The notes beneath the pieces are model-generated. The model was not told where the DNA came from and did no database searches. It worked only from the letters and a program-made list of their open reading frames with translations. From contig NZ_CP107716.1 of assembly GCF_025854335.1 (NCBI RefSeq), positions 3,866,457 through 3,930,456 of the forward strand: a DNA stretch of 64,000 nucleotides, written 5' to 3'. How positions within the stretch are numbered: position 1 is the stretch's first letter; each line of letters starts with the position of its first letter. This document shows positions 41,488-50,669 of this stretch, one piece after another. A program made the position numbers and the translations under genes. The DNA is from Pelagibacterium flavum (GTDB lineage: Bacteria > Pseudomonadota > Alphaproteobacteria > Rhizobiales > Devosiaceae).

Positions 41488-43218
41488 TCAGAGCCCGGCC
41501 TCGGGCTCTTCGGTGTCGGGGCTGTCGCGGTCGGGATCGATCTGCTCGAGAGGGATGGAAAACACCCATTCGATGCCGTCGGGGTGAACCGTACGCTCAA
41601 CATCGGCCTTGAGCGCGCTGGCCACCATGGTTTGCAGAACAACGGTGCCGAAACCCTTGCGATCGGACGGCGGGGTGAAATCGGGCACCGTTTCGCGCCA
41701 GACCAGATGCAGCCGGTCGCCGCCAGCCCGGTTCCAGTTGACGGTGAGCTTGCCGCCTTCGCGGGAAAAGGCGCCATATTTGGCGGCATTGGTGGCCAGT
41801 TCATGGGCGGCCATGCCCAGAACCTGGGCGGCCTGGACGTTGAGATAGACATTGACCCCGGTCTTGACCACGCGCGAGGGATCTTCGGGGCGGAACGGGT
41901 CGATCTGGGTGCGAAACAGATCGCGCAGCCCTATCCCTTGAGTCCCGTGAGCGAGAAGCAGATCGGTGGAGCGGGCGAGGCCATAGAGCCTGTTCTGGAA
42001 ATTCTCGACGAATTTTTCCACATTGTCGGCCCCGCGCGCCGTTTGCTTGGCCATGGCCGAGATGACGGTGAGCTGGTTTTTCGAGCGATGCGCCACCTCG
42101 CGCATGAGGAACCGCGATTCATTTTCGGCCCGGCGCCGCTTGGCCCCCGCATCGGCCAGTGCCTCGGAAACCGTGGCCAGTTCCTGGACCGGATAGGGTA
42201 TGGCGACGATTTCCTGACCGGCGCCCATGGCGCGGGCCTGACGGGCAAGGCCGCGCACGGACAAGGCGATCCGGTGCCCGATGAGCGCGGCGGCAAAGCC
42301 AGCCAGTCCGACAATGACCAGTGCCCCGGCCAACAGCCACAACAGCGTGGTGCGCATGGGCTCGGTGACCACCGCGGACGGCGCCCAGGCCACCACGTAC
42401 CAGCCGGTCAGGATCGAGTGCTGGGTGATGGTCTTGTAGTCCTCGCCCGAGATCGTGATGTCGGACCACCGCGTGCCACCCGCGTCCTCGCGCAACGGAA
42501 TGAACAAAGGCTCGCCAATGACAGCCGCGTCCTCGGAGGCGGCAAGAACCGTATTTTTGGAATCGACGAGCGCCACGTGCCAGCCTTGCGGCAGTTCGCG
42601 AGTCAAAAGCGCGTTCGAGAGCGAGGACGCGTTCTGGGTGAGAATGGCCAGCTGGGGCGGGACGATGCCGGGGCGCTGGCGCACGACGTTGAACACATAT
42701 TCCTGCGCCGTGCGGCCAAAAAACACGTCGGACACCACCGCATCGGGGGTTTCGAGCGCCCGCTGGACGGTCTCGAAATCGGATACCTCGCCGAGCGGGG
42801 TGCCATATTCGACGCGGGTGTTAAGCAACTGGTTGGCCTGGTGATCGGCAACGATGAAATACGAGCCCGTGCCGGTCAGCGCGGTCTGGGCGTGCTCGTG
42901 GAACTGGGCCAGATCTCCATTGTTGAGCGCCTCGATGCTCATGAGCACCCTTTGAGTGGTGATCATGCCCGAGATTTCGCGCTCGACCGACTGGAGGACC
43001 GAGCGGGCCGTTGCGACGGTGAAGGTCTGGACTGTTTCTTCCTGGGCGACGTTGTGGCGGGCCAAAAGCACCGCGGTAAAGGCGGTGGCCGGCAGGACGA
43101 CGACCGCGACCAGAAAGGCAAGATAGAAAATGATCGGAATGGATACCGGCCCGCGCCGGGCTTCCGGGCCGCTCGATTCGGCCTGATTATTCTCGTTCTG
43201 CGTTACGGACTGAGACAT
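41488..43218 (-). CDS. HWE-family sensor histidine kinase with extracytoplasmic sensor domain
   Basis: A 576-residue membrane sensor. Membrane helices at about 27-52 and 290-314 bracket a periplasmic domain of about 235 residues (double-Cache/PAS-like). A HAMP-like stretch follows, then the HWE dimerisation box REVAHRSKNQLTVISAMAKQTARG with H377 as the phosphoacceptor. The N-box is AAHELATNAAKYGAFS, and later VWRET and GFGTVVLQTMV complete the ATPase. HWE kinases are common in Hyphomicrobiales. No response regulator gene adjoins, so its partner is unknown. It sits between truB and rpsO, which are normally neighbours. Ligand unknown. Confidence 0.9.
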   Translation of the reverse strand: MSQSVTQNENNQAESSGPEARRGPVSIPIIFYLAFLVAVVVLPATAFTAVLLARHNVAQEETVQTFTVATARSVLQSVEREISGMITTQRVLMSIEALNNGDLAQFHEHAQTALTGTGSYFIVADHQANQLLNTRVEYGTPLGEVSDFETVQRALETPDAVVSDVFFGRTAQEYVFNVVRQRPGIVPPQLAILTQNASSLSNALLTRELPQGWHVALVDSKNTVLAASEDAAVIGEPLFIPLREDAGGTRWSDITISGEDYKTITQHSILTGWYVVAWAPSAVVTEPMRTTLLWLLAGALVIVGLAGFAAALIGHRIALSVRGLARQARAMGAGQEIVAIPYPVQELATVSEALADAGAKRRRAENESRFLMREVAHRSKNQLTVISAMAKQTARGADNVEKFVENFQNRLYGLARSTDLLLAHGTQGIGLRDLFRTQIDPFRPEDPSRVVKTGVNVYLNVQAAQVLGMAAHELATNAAKYGAFSREGGKLTVNWNRAGGDRLHLVWRETVPDFTPPSDRKGFGTVVLQTMVASALKADVERTVHPDGIEWVFSIPLEQIDPDRDSPDTEEPEAGL

Positions 43219-43302
43219 GGACGAGTGGCCGATCCTTATGGACCAGCAAACCTTTAGCCTGTCACAGGGGGAGGGTAAAGAGGGCCGGTGGGCCAGCCCC
43301 GC

Positions 43303-44214
43303 CTAGCCGAGGATTACCCGCCGGGGCTTGAACTGGCCCGCTTCGACGAAACCGAGCGCCACGGCTTCGCCCTTGAGCGATGCCCATGCCTCATCAAGGG
43401 CCACGGGCGCGTCGCGACCCGTCAAAAGCACCGGGTTGCCCAGCCGGATGGTTGCCGCCTGGCGGGCGTCAAGCCGGATCTCGGGCAGATCGGCCAGACC
43501 CGCGGCGACAGGGAGCAACAGCGCGTCCCGCGCCGCAAGATCGATCGATTCGACCTGTTCAAGCGCAACGGCGTCGGCATCGGTGAAATTTCCGACCTGG
43601 GCGCGGTGCAGGGCGCCGACATGGCCCCTGGTTCCGAGCGCCTCGGCGATATCGCGCGCCAGGGCGCGGACATAGGTGCCCTTGGAACAGGTGACCGAGA
43701 GTTTGCTGCGCTCGGGGGTATGCGCGATCACTTCGAGAGCGTCGATTTCGACCTCGCGGGGCGGCATATCGAGCTTGTGGCCGGCGCGGGCCAGATCATA
43801 GGCGCGCTCCCCGCCGATCCTGATGGCCGAAAAGGCGGGCGGGATCTGGGTGATCAGCCCGGTAAAGCGCGGCAGGACCGCTTCAAGCGCTTTGCCGGTG
43901 GGGCGAACATCGGAGGTGGCGATCACCTCGCCCTCGATATCGTCGGTAGAGGTGGCCTGGCCCCAGACGATATCGAAATGATAGATCTTGGTGCCGTCCT
44001 GGACGATGGGGACGGTCTTTGTCGCCTCTCCGAACGCAATGGGCAGGATGCCGGTGGCCAGCGGATCGAGGGTGCCAGCGTGACCGGCTTTCTTGGCGCC
44101 ATAGAGCCAGCGCAGCTTGCCCACAGCTTCGGTGGAGCTCATGTCATAGGGCTTGTTGAACACAAGCCAGCCGGACAGGTCGCGCTTGACGCGCTTTTTT
44201 TGAGCTTCGCTCAC
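43303..44214 (-). CDS. truB: tRNA pseudouridine(55) synthase TruB
   Basis: TruB makes pseudouridine 55 in the T loop of tRNAs. The 303-residue product has the catalytic D50 in KKAGHAGTLDPLATG, the YHFDIVWGQATSTDDIEGEV block and a C-terminal domain with VTCSKGTYVRALARDIAEALG. It lies 16 bases after rbfA on the same strand, the conserved infB-rbfA-truB order; infB is not in view. The downstream neighbour is a sensor kinase rather than rpsO. Confidence 0.97.
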   Translation of the reverse strand: MSEAQKKRVKRDLSGWLVFNKPYDMSSTEAVGKLRWLYGAKKAGHAGTLDPLATGILPIAFGEATKTVPIVQDGTKIYHFDIVWGQATSTDDIEGEVIATSDVRPTGKALEAVLPRFTGLITQIPPAFSAIRIGGERAYDLARAGHKLDMPPREVEIDALEVIAHTPERSKLSVTCSKGTYVRALARDIAEALGTRGHVGALHRAQVGNFTDADAVALEQVESIDLAARDALLLPVAAGLADLPEIRLDARQAATIRLGNPVLLTGRDAPVALDEAWASLKGEAVALGFVEAGQFKPRRVILG

Positions 44215-44230
44215 GGCACGTCCTTAAAAA

Positions 44231-44638
44231 CTATTCTTCGGTGTCGTCGTCGCCTGCCAGATCGCGCTGCACGCGATCGGAGCGCAGGATGGCGTCGATG
44301 CGGCCATATTCATCGAACGTCTTGTCGACGAAGAAGCGGAACTGGGGCGCGTATTTGAGATCGAGCGCCGGGGTGACGCGGCCGCGGATGAATTTGGCGT
44401 GGGCGTTGAGCGCGGACACCACATCCTCGGCATTTTCTCCGCCAAGCGGCATGACATAGACATTGGCCAGCTTGAGATCGGGCGTCATGCGCACCTCAGG
44501 GACCGTGACGGTGACGGTTTCGAGCAGCGGATCGATGATCTCGTTGCGCGAGAGCAGGGCCGCGATCTCGTGACGCACGCGTTCGCCGACGCGAAGCATG
44601 CGCTGGGAGGGTGCCGATGTTGATGCCTTTTTGACCAT
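44231..44638 (-). CDS. rbfA: 30S ribosome-binding factor RbfA
   Basis: RbfA helps 16S rRNA maturation and cold growth. The 135-residue product runs MVKKASTSAPSQRMLRVGERVRHEIAALLSRNEIIDPLLE, VTVPEVRMTPDLKLANVYVMPLGG and RVTPALDLKYAPQFRFFVDKTFDEYGRIDAILRS, the KH-like fold with the A-x-G-equivalent segment. ATG 44638 avoids overlap with the upstream epimerase gene (stop 44670) and gives the normal N-terminus. It precedes truB. infB, usually just upstream, is replaced by an epimerase gene. Confidence 0.95.
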   Translation of the reverse strand: MVKKASTSAPSQRMLRVGERVRHEIAALLSRNEIIDPLLETVTVTVPEVRMTPDLKLANVYVMPLGGENAEDVVSALNAHAKFIRGRVTPALDLKYAPQFRFFVDKTFDEYGRIDAILRSDRVQRDLAGDDDTEE

Positions 44639-44669
44639 CTGCGCGAGATAGGGTGCAATTGGCTGCGCG

Positions 44670-45548
44670 TCAATCGTCACGTTGGCGCAATATGGCCGCA
44701 TGGCCCTCGCGATAGGTGGGATATTTCAGCCCATAGCCGAGCGCTGATTTGATCCTGGCGTTCGAAACACGGCGGTTTCCCGCATAAAAGGTGCGGGCCA
44801 TGGGGGAGAGATCGGCGTCTTCAAAGGCGATCTCGGGCGGCGCGATCATGCCGAGCAAGCCGGCTGCGTGGGCGATCACGTCCTGGGGCGGGGCCGGCTC
44901 GTCGTCGCAGACGTTGAAGATGCCGTGCAGGCGCTTGTGGGCAGCAAGGGCGGTGATGGCGCCGATATCTTGCACGTGGATACGGTTGAACACCTGGCCG
45001 GGTTTGACGATGCGGCGGGCGGTGCCCGATTTGAGCTTTTCGAATGGCGAGCGCGAGGGGCCGTAAATTCCCGCGAGGCGCAGGATGGCGAGGGGAATCG
45101 ACTTTTCCTCGGCCAGTGCCTGCCAGCCCGCTTCGGCATCGAGCCGGTAGCGGTTGCGGGCCGAGAGCGGTTCGGTGGGCGCGGTTTCGTCGATCCATTC
45201 CCCTCCGGCATCGCCATAAACGCCGATGGTGGAAAAATAGCCGATCCATTTCAGGTTCGGCGCGGCCAGAAGGTCGGACCCATGATGGGCGAGCACCGGA
45301 TCGCCATCGGGGCCGGGGGCGATGGAGACCAGTATGTGGCTGGCGGCCTCCAGCGCCGGGCGCAGGGACGATGATGGGGCCGTGCCATCGAACACATGGC
45401 TGGTTACGCCCCGTGCTGCCAGATCGACTGCCTTTTCCGCAGTGCGGGTCGTGGCCGCTACCGGCATGTCGCCGATCAGGCGCAAGGCGTCGATGGTGGC
45501 CTGGGCGGAGTAACCTGCGCCGAAGACGAACAAACTTAATGGCTCCAT
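44670..45548 (-). CDS. NAD-dependent epimerase/dehydratase-like protein
   Basis: A 292-residue Rossmann-fold protein resembling the YeeZ-type epimerases. The N-terminal LFVFGAGYSAQATIDAL has G-x-G-Y-x-A, a variant of the glycine motif, and YFSTIGVYGDAGGEWIDETAPTEPLSARNRYRLDAEAGW contains the SDR active-site region with S-T-x-G-V-Y-G. The reaction is unknown. Its first 13 bases overlap the end of queG, and it is followed by rbfA. The run GST-queG-epimerase is frequent in rhizobia. Confidence 0.85.
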   Translation of the reverse strand: MEPLSLFVFGAGYSAQATIDALRLIGDMPVAATTRTAEKAVDLAARGVTSHVFDGTAPSSSLRPALEAASHILVSIAPGPDGDPVLAHHGSDLLAAPNLKWIGYFSTIGVYGDAGGEWIDETAPTEPLSARNRYRLDAEAGWQALAEEKSIPLAILRLAGIYGPSRSPFEKLKSGTARRIVKPGQVFNRIHVQDIGAITALAAHKRLHGIFNVCDDEPAPPQDVIAHAAGLLGMIAPPEIAFEDADLSPMARTFYAGNRRVSNARIKSALGYGLKYPTYREGHAAILRQRDD

Positions 45549-46657
45549 TCGGCTCTGACCTCCGGGTCGGATTCGGTTGCGAGGGATTTGGCGCGCCGGG
45601 CTTCGGCCTCGCCGGGATCGGTCAATTGGCGCAGGGCCCATATGGCCATGCCGCGCACCAGCGGGCTTTCATGGGAGAAAAGCCGCTCGATGGCGGGCAG
45701 GTGATGGCGGTCGCCCGAATTGCCTGCCGCGACGAGGCAATTGCGCAAAAAACGGGCCGAGCCGAGGCGCTTGACGGGTGTCTGGGCGAAAAAATCGCGA
45801 AAGCGCGCGTCGTTTAAAGCCAGCATGTCGCTCAGTTGCGCGTTCCGGATCGCTTGACGGGCGGAGAGTTTGGCGTCGCGGGTGGCGCTGGCGAACTTGT
45901 TCCACGGGCAGACCGCAAGGCAATCATCGCAGCCAAAGACGCGATTGCCCATGGGTTTGCGAAATTGGATGGGAATCTGGCCCTTGTGCTCGACCGAATA
46001 ATAGGCAAGGCATTTGCGGGCATCGAGGCGGAAGGGGGCGGGGAAGGCATTGGTGGGGCAGATATCGAGGCATTTTGTGCAGGTGCCGCATTTTTCCTGT
46101 TCCGGCGTGCTGGCGGGCAGGTCGGCCGAGGTGAAGATGGCGCCCAGAAACAGCCACGAGCCCGCATCGCGCGAGAGCAGGACCGTGTGCTTGCCCTGCC
46201 AGCCCAAGCCCGCGGCTTCGGCGAGGGGCTTTTCCATCACCGGTGCGGTATCGACGAACACCTTGACCTCGGCACCGGTGCGGCGGGCGAGGAGGCCGGC
46301 GAGGTCCTTGAGGCGGCCCTTTATGAAGTCGTGATAGTCGCGCATCTGGGCATAGACAGAGACGTTGGCGAGGGATGTGTTGGTGAGACGGTCGAGCGGG
46401 TTTTCATCGGGGCCGTAATTGACGCCCACCATGATGACCGACTGCACATCGGGCCAAAGCGCCTTTGGGGATTGGCGGCGATCCCTTGTCTCTTCCATCC
46501 ACTCCATATCGGCGTGCCAGCCGCTTTGCAGCGCGGATTGAAGCCTTTGCGGCAGGTCGGGGCGGGCATTGGCCGGCGCGATGCCGAAGGCGGTAAACCC
46601 GAGAGACACAGCGCGGGCATGCAGTTCTTCAACGATGGTTTCGCGCTGAGCGCTCAA
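45536..46657 (-). CDS. queG: Epoxyqueuosine reductase QueG
   Basis: QueG is the cobalamin and iron-sulfur enzyme that reduces epoxyqueuosine to queuosine in tRNA. The 373-residue product has the catalytic D136 in VKVFVDTAPVMEKPLAEAAGLGWQGKHT, two 4Fe-4S motifs (CGTCTKCLDICPTNAF and CDDCLAVCPWNKF) and a C-terminal HEAT-like repeat region. The start overlaps the GST stop (ATGA, 46657-46654). It stands between a GST gene and an epimerase gene. Confidence 0.96.
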   Translation of the reverse strand: MSAQRETIVEELHARAVSLGFTAFGIAPANARPDLPQRLQSALQSGWHADMEWMEETRDRRQSPKALWPDVQSVIMVGVNYGPDENPLDRLTNTSLANVSVYAQMRDYHDFIKGRLKDLAGLLARRTGAEVKVFVDTAPVMEKPLAEAAGLGWQGKHTVLLSRDAGSWLFLGAIFTSADLPASTPEQEKCGTCTKCLDICPTNAFPAPFRLDARKCLAYYSVEHKGQIPIQFRKPMGNRVFGCDDCLAVCPWNKFASATRDAKLSARQAIRNAQLSDMLALNDARFRDFFAQTPVKRLGSARFLRNCLVAAGNSGDRHHLPAIERLFSHESPLVRGMAIWALRQLTDPGEAEARRAKSLATESDPEVRAEWSH

Positions 46658-47334
46658 AAATCAAGGTCCGCGTAGGTGGTCGAGGCGGGCATGCCCACAA
46701 TGCGATCGCCCAGAAGCGGGCGGAAGGCGGGGCGCGATTTGATGCGGGCGTACCAATCCTTGATTTCGCCGGCCTTTTCCCAGGCGATGTCGCCCATATA
46801 GTCGAGGACCGAAATGTGGGCGGCGAGCGCGAAATCGGCAAGGGTCAGCGTATCGCCGGCCAGCCAGCGGCGGGTGGCCAGCACCCAGGAAAAATAGGCA
46901 AGATGCTCGGTGAGGTTGGCCTTGGCGATGCGGATGACCGAGGGTTCGGGGGCGCCCGAGCGCAGATCGCGCTTGATGAGCTTTTCTTCCAGAAGATAGG
47001 CGGTGACTTCGGGACCGAGTTTTAACAGCACCCATTCAAGCAGGCGCCAGACCTCCATCTTTTCGCCGGCGTTTTCAGGCAGCAAGGCTTCGATATGGCC
47101 CTCGGGGCCGAAATTGTCCTCGATATGGGCGATGGTGGCCAGAACGCCCACGACCGGCGGGAACGGCTCATCGAGCATGACCGGGACCGAGGCGGCGGGG
47201 TTGATTTCAAGGAAGTCGGGATCGCGGCGCCAGGGCGAAACGTCGACCAGATCGACATCGACGCCGTATTCGGCAAGCATCAGGCGGATGAGCCGGCTTG
47301 AAGGATCGAGCTTGTGATGGAGAAGCTGGGGCAT
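46654..47334 (-). CDS. Glutathione S-transferase family protein
   Basis: A 226-residue cytosolic GST: thioredoxin-like N-domain LLHHKLDPSSRLIRLMLAEYGVDVDLVDVSPW and LEINPAASVPVMLDEPFPPVVG, with the cis-proline and substrate loop, then the helical C-domain with RRWLAGDTLTLADFALAAHISVLDYMGDI. The catalytic serine is probably in DPSSR. It is translationally coupled to queG, as is common in Hyphomicrobiales; the reason is unknown. Confidence 0.92.
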   Translation of the reverse strand: MPQLLHHKLDPSSRLIRLMLAEYGVDVDLVDVSPWRRDPDFLEINPAASVPVMLDEPFPPVVGVLATIAHIEDNFGPEGHIEALLPENAGEKMEVWRLLEWVLLKLGPEVTAYLLEEKLIKRDLRSGAPEPSVIRIAKANLTEHLAYFSWVLATRRWLAGDTLTLADFALAAHISVLDYMGDIAWEKAGEIKDWYARIKSRPAFRPLLGDRIVGMPASTTYADLDF

Positions 47335-47501
47335 GGACCAATCGTATAAATGATGCGGCGCCGTCCGGAGGGACGCAAAAACCTCAAGACGCGATTAGGC
47401 CGTGCAAAGTGGGGGGTAATCAAGGTGTTTTTGTGCCCAAACCGTCAAGTTTGGGCACCAATTCAAGTCAACCGGTCAACGAAGGGTTAACCGCGAACCG
47501 C

Positions 47502-48482
47502 TCAGCCATTGACCAGCGGATTGATATGGCGGTCGAACTCGCCATGCTTGCGGAAGCGCCACATATAGGTGGGCAGGATGGCGTCCATGGTGGTGGGCGC
47601 TATGCCGAACGCTTCGAGGGTGCGCTTCTGCTTTTTCGCTTCGGGCGAGACGATGTTGTCGATGCCGAGCTGGATGACCTGATCGGGGGTCAGGAGCGGC
47701 TTGGGCAGAAGCGAGAAGATTCTGGCGACAGCCATTGCCACAAATTCGGGCAGGGGCAGGACGAGCCGCTTGCGGCGGGTCTGTTCGAGGACGCGCTCGA
47801 TCACCTGCTCCATGGTGACGATTTCCGGGCCGCCCAGCTCATAGACCTTGCCGGCTTTGACAGCACCTTGGGCGGCAAGGGCGATCGCTTCGGCGACATC
47901 GCCGACATAGACGGGCTGGAATTTGGTATCGCGCCCGATCAGGGGCATGACGGGGGACATGCGGGCGATAAAGCCGAACAGGTTGAAAAACCCGTCTTCG
48001 GCGCCGAACACCAGCGAGGGCCGCATGATAATGGCTTTGGGGAACGCCTTGAGCACTTCTTCCTCGCCCAGCGCCTTGGCACGCTGATAGGCCGAAGGCG
48101 ATTGCGGATCGGCGCCCAGGGCGGACATGTGGACGAGAGTGGGCACCCCGGCATCGCGGGCCGCTTCGGCAACGGCCCTGGCGCCCAGGGTCTGGACGGC
48201 GCGGAAGCGCTGCTTGCCCTTTTCAAAGAGGATGCCCACCAGGTTGATGACAACATCGGAGCCGCGCACGGCAGCGGCAACCGATTCGGGATAGCGCAGA
48301 TTGGCCTGGATCGGCTGAATCTGGCCGGGGAACCCGAACATGCGAACATGGCCCGCCAGATCGGGGCGCCTGACGGCCACCCGCACGGAATAGCCACGCC
48401 GCGCCAGATCCTGGGTGAGCTGGGTGCCGATAAAGCCCGAGCCGCCGAAGATCGTCGCGATTTTTCTTGTCTTTTCGGTCAT
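47502..48482 (-). CDS. Complex I NDUFA9-subunit-like NAD(P)-binding protein
   Basis: A 326-residue atypical SDR: IATIFGGSGFIGTQLTQDLARRGYSVRVAVRRPD with the GGSGFIG motif, DVVINLVGILFEKGKQRFRAVQTLGARAVAEAARDAGV, and LVFGAEDGFFNLFGFIARMSPVMPLIG. The series is typical of the bacterial homologue of mitochondrial complex I accessory subunit NDUFA9. In bacteria an involvement with complex I or quinone pathways is suggested but unproven. ATG 48482 is chosen on homology. It is divergent from the second GFA gene. Confidence 0.9.
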   Translation of the reverse strand: MTEKTRKIATIFGGSGFIGTQLTQDLARRGYSVRVAVRRPDLAGHVRMFGFPGQIQPIQANLRYPESVAAAVRGSDVVINLVGILFEKGKQRFRAVQTLGARAVAEAARDAGVPTLVHMSALGADPQSPSAYQRAKALGEEEVLKAFPKAIIMRPSLVFGAEDGFFNLFGFIARMSPVMPLIGRDTKFQPVYVGDVAEAIALAAQGAVKAGKVYELGGPEIVTMEQVIERVLEQTRRKRLVLPLPEFVAMAVARIFSLLPKPLLTPDQVIQLGIDNIVSPEAKKQKRTLEAFGIAPTTMDAILPTYMWRFRKHGEFDRHINPLVNG

Positions 48483-48654
48483 TTTAAAAGGGTCCCGTCG
48501 CCAAAACGAACGCCTGTGAGGATGGCCCGTTCTAGCCCCGGTGGCTGGCCGATTGCAATCGGTTTGAGGCGGTATGAAGCCGCAGGGGGAAAAGGGGTTG
48601 ACTCCATCTTCCATTTGTTCTTGTTTTGTTCTTATTAATGTCAGGAGTGATACC

Positions 48655-49023
48655 GTGAGCGAGCAGGCCGATATTCCCGTTTACGAAGGCAGTTGTCAGT
48701 GCGGCGCGGTGCGATTTACGGCCCGCACGCGGCTCGAGGCGCCTTTTCAGTGCAATTGTTCGCGCTGCCGCCGGCTCAATGCGGTGATGCATTCAGTGCC
48801 GGGGGATGATTTCGTCCTGCTCGGCGGCAGCGAGGCTCTCAAGACATACAAGTTCAATTCCCACACCATCGCCCACCAGTTCTGCACCCAATGCGGCATC
48901 CAGCCGTTTGCCGCAGGCAGTGACGGACAGGGCAACACCATCCATGTCATAAACGTGCACTGCCTGAACGAGCCGCGCTATGACAGGAACGCGATAAGCC
49001 ATTTCAACGGCGCCGATTTCTGA
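48655..49023 (+). CDS. GFA family zinc-binding protein (second)
   Basis: A 122-residue GFA-family protein with the zinc ligands GSCQCGAVRF, QCNCSRCRRL and QFCTQCGIQPF. It differs from the 36857 protein (different loop spacing and no C-terminal extension). The start is GTG 48655 with AGGAG eight bases upstream; upstream in-frame sequence is promoter-like and not coding. It lies alone between an NDUFA9-like gene and tRNA-Leu. Confidence 0.88.
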   Translation: MSEQADIPVYEGSCQCGAVRFTARTRLEAPFQCNCSRCRRLNAVMHSVPGDDFVLLGGSEALKTYKFNSHTIAHQFCTQCGIQPFAAGSDGQGNTIHVINVHCLNEPRYDRNAISHFNGADF

Positions 49024-49099
49024 GCCGCAGATTTTCCCGGCAGGCCAGCGCAAGCTGCATTGACAAAGCCCCAAGGGCACTCTAAAGCGTGCCCCCGTT

Positions 49100-49186
49100 G
49101 CCCAGATGGCGGAATTGGTAGACGCGCTAGCTTCAGGTGCTAGTTCCCGAAAGGGAGTGGAAGTTCGAGTCTTCTTCTGGGCACCA
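49100..49186 (+). tRNA. tRNA-Leu (anticodon CAG)
   Basis: A class II tRNA of 87 nt: acceptor GCCCAGA / TCTGGGC, anticodon arm CTAGC-TTCAGGT-GCTAG with CAG at 34-36, a long variable arm (TTCCCGAAAGGGAG region), T arm GGAAG-TTCGAGT-CTTCT and encoded ACCA. It reads CUG, the main leucine codon in such GC-rich genomes. Confidence 0.96.
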
Positions 49187-49368
49187 ATCCTTTTCGGCTC
49201 TGCCGAATTTTCCTGAAATATTGCGTTTGATCGATCCCTCCCCACATTGCCTGCGGGGACGAGGCGCGATTGGTCGCAGCCAAGTTGGCATCTGCCGGGT
49301 CTAGGCAAAACGCTGCGGGGTGTGGCATCTAGGGACACCTTTGCCTCTCCCCGGAGTATAGAGACGAC

Positions 49369-49986
49369 ATGAGCGTTCGACTGCACAAGGGCGATCTGCC
49401 CGACCTTTCCCGCTACACCGGACGGCAGGTGGCCATCGATACCGAGACCATGGGCCTTAATCCGGCACGCGACCGGTTGTGCGTCGTGCAGCTTTCGCCC
49501 GGCGACGGCACGGCCGATGTGGTCCAGATTCTTCCCGGACAAACCGAAGCGCCCAACCTTGCTGCGCTTCTGGCCGACGAGACCAAGACAAAGCTCTTTC
49601 ATTTCGCCCGCTTCGACATGGCGGCGCTTTTTGCCGCGTTCGGGGTGATGACCACGCCGGTCTATTGCACCAAGATCGCTTCGAAACTGGTGCGGACCTA
49701 TACCGACCGGCATGGGCTGAAAGATCTCTCGCGCGAACTTCTGGGCGTCGATATGAGCAAGCAGCAGCAATCGTCTGACTGGGGGGCGGAAACGCTGAGC
49801 CAGGCCCAGCTCGATTATGCGGCCTCCGACGTGCTCTATCTGCACGACCTGCGCCGGCATCTCGACCGCATGCTGGCCCGCGAAGGGCGGACCGAGATGG
49901 CCAGGGCCTGTTTCGAGTTCCTGCCCACCCGCGCCCACCTCGATCTCGCCGGCTGGCCCGAGACCGACATCTTCGCCCACAGCTAG
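49369..49986 (+). CDS. rnd: Ribonuclease D (short, exonuclease domain only)
   Basis: A 205-residue DEDDy 3'-5' exonuclease that trims tRNA and other RNA ends. D24 and E26 in VAIDTETMGL, then LFHFARFDMAAL, and the third acid with tyrosine in LDYAASDVLYLHDLRR. It lacks the C-terminal HRDC domains of E. coli RNase D, as is usual for this order's short form. It begins the plus-strand block rnd-lptC-lptA-lptB-rpoN; lptC follows after eight bases. Confidence 0.93.
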   Translation: MSVRLHKGDLPDLSRYTGRQVAIDTETMGLNPARDRLCVVQLSPGDGTADVVQILPGQTEAPNLAALLADETKTKLFHFARFDMAALFAAFGVMTTPVYCTKIASKLVRTYTDRHGLKDLSRELLGVDMSKQQQSSDWGAETLSQAQLDYAASDVLYLHDLRRHLDRMLAREGRTEMARACFEFLPTRAHLDLAGWPETDIFAHS

Positions 49987-49994
49987 GTCATGCG

Positions 49995-50669
49995 ATGATC
50001 GCTCCTTCGGCCAGCGTCCGACACGAAACCTACCGGCGGTCCCTTGCGCACAATCGGCGCATCGCGGCGCTGCGCTGGATCGTGCCGGTAGTCGGGATCC
50101 TGGTTCTGTCGGTGCCCGCGTTCCAGATTGCCGCCAGCATGGTCGGCGATATCGTGCCGATTGAAGGCTTAAGGCTGGAAAACGATACGCTGGTGATCGA
50201 AGGGCCGCGCTTTGAGGGGCGGACGGCGACGGGATCGAACTACACGCTGGAAGCGGCGCGGGCGGAATCGCGGGTCGGCAATCTCGATACGGCCGATCTT
50301 TACGATCTCTCTGTCGATATTGCCGACGATACCGGGTATTCGGCCCATATCGAATTTGCTTCGGCCGAATGGACGATGAGCACCGAACATCTGGTGTCCA
50401 ACGAAGATGTAACCGTCCTCGATTCGACCGGGGCACGCGGCGTCCTGGCCGGTGTCGAGGTGGATTGGCCCGCCCAGATCCTGATTTCGGACGGGCCGGT
50501 GCGTTTTGCCTTCGACACGGGCGCGCAACTTCATGCCGATACCATGGAACACGACCTGGAGGCGGCGCGCTGGCATTTTACCGGCGTGAACCTCGATATG
50601 GTGCCCCAGCCCGACGCCGGTGAGGCACGGGACCCTTTTGGAGCGGAGACGGACAATGATGCGCCTTAG
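49995..50669 (+). CDS. lptC: LPS export ABC transporter periplasmic protein LptC
   Basis: LptC is the bitopic inner-membrane part of the Lpt bridge, taking LPS from LptBFG and giving it to LptA. The 224-residue product has one membrane segment (about residues 25-47, ALRWIVPVVGILVLSVPAFQIAA) and a beta-jellyroll with ENDTLVIEGPRFEGRTATGSNYTLEAARAE. Its last 14 bases overlap lptA. Conservation is low across the family, but the position rnd-lptC-lptA-lptB-rpoN is decisive. Confidence 0.92.
   Translation: MIAPSASVRHETYRRSLAHNRRIAALRWIVPVVGILVLSVPAFQIAASMVGDIVPIEGLRLENDTLVIEGPRFEGRTATGSNYTLEAARAESRVGNLDTADLYDLSVDIADDTGYSAHIEFASAEWTMSTEHLVSNEDVTVLDSTGARGVLAGVEVDWPAQILISDGPVRFAFDTGAQLHADTMEHDLEAARWHFTGVNLDMVPQPDAGEARDPFGAETDNDAP

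Noticed and set aside
41365..43257. 630-codon plus-strand frame opposite the sensor kinase gene
   Set aside because: The minus-strand product has all histidine-kinase motifs and membrane helices. The plus-strand product is a Gly/Arg-rich artefact.
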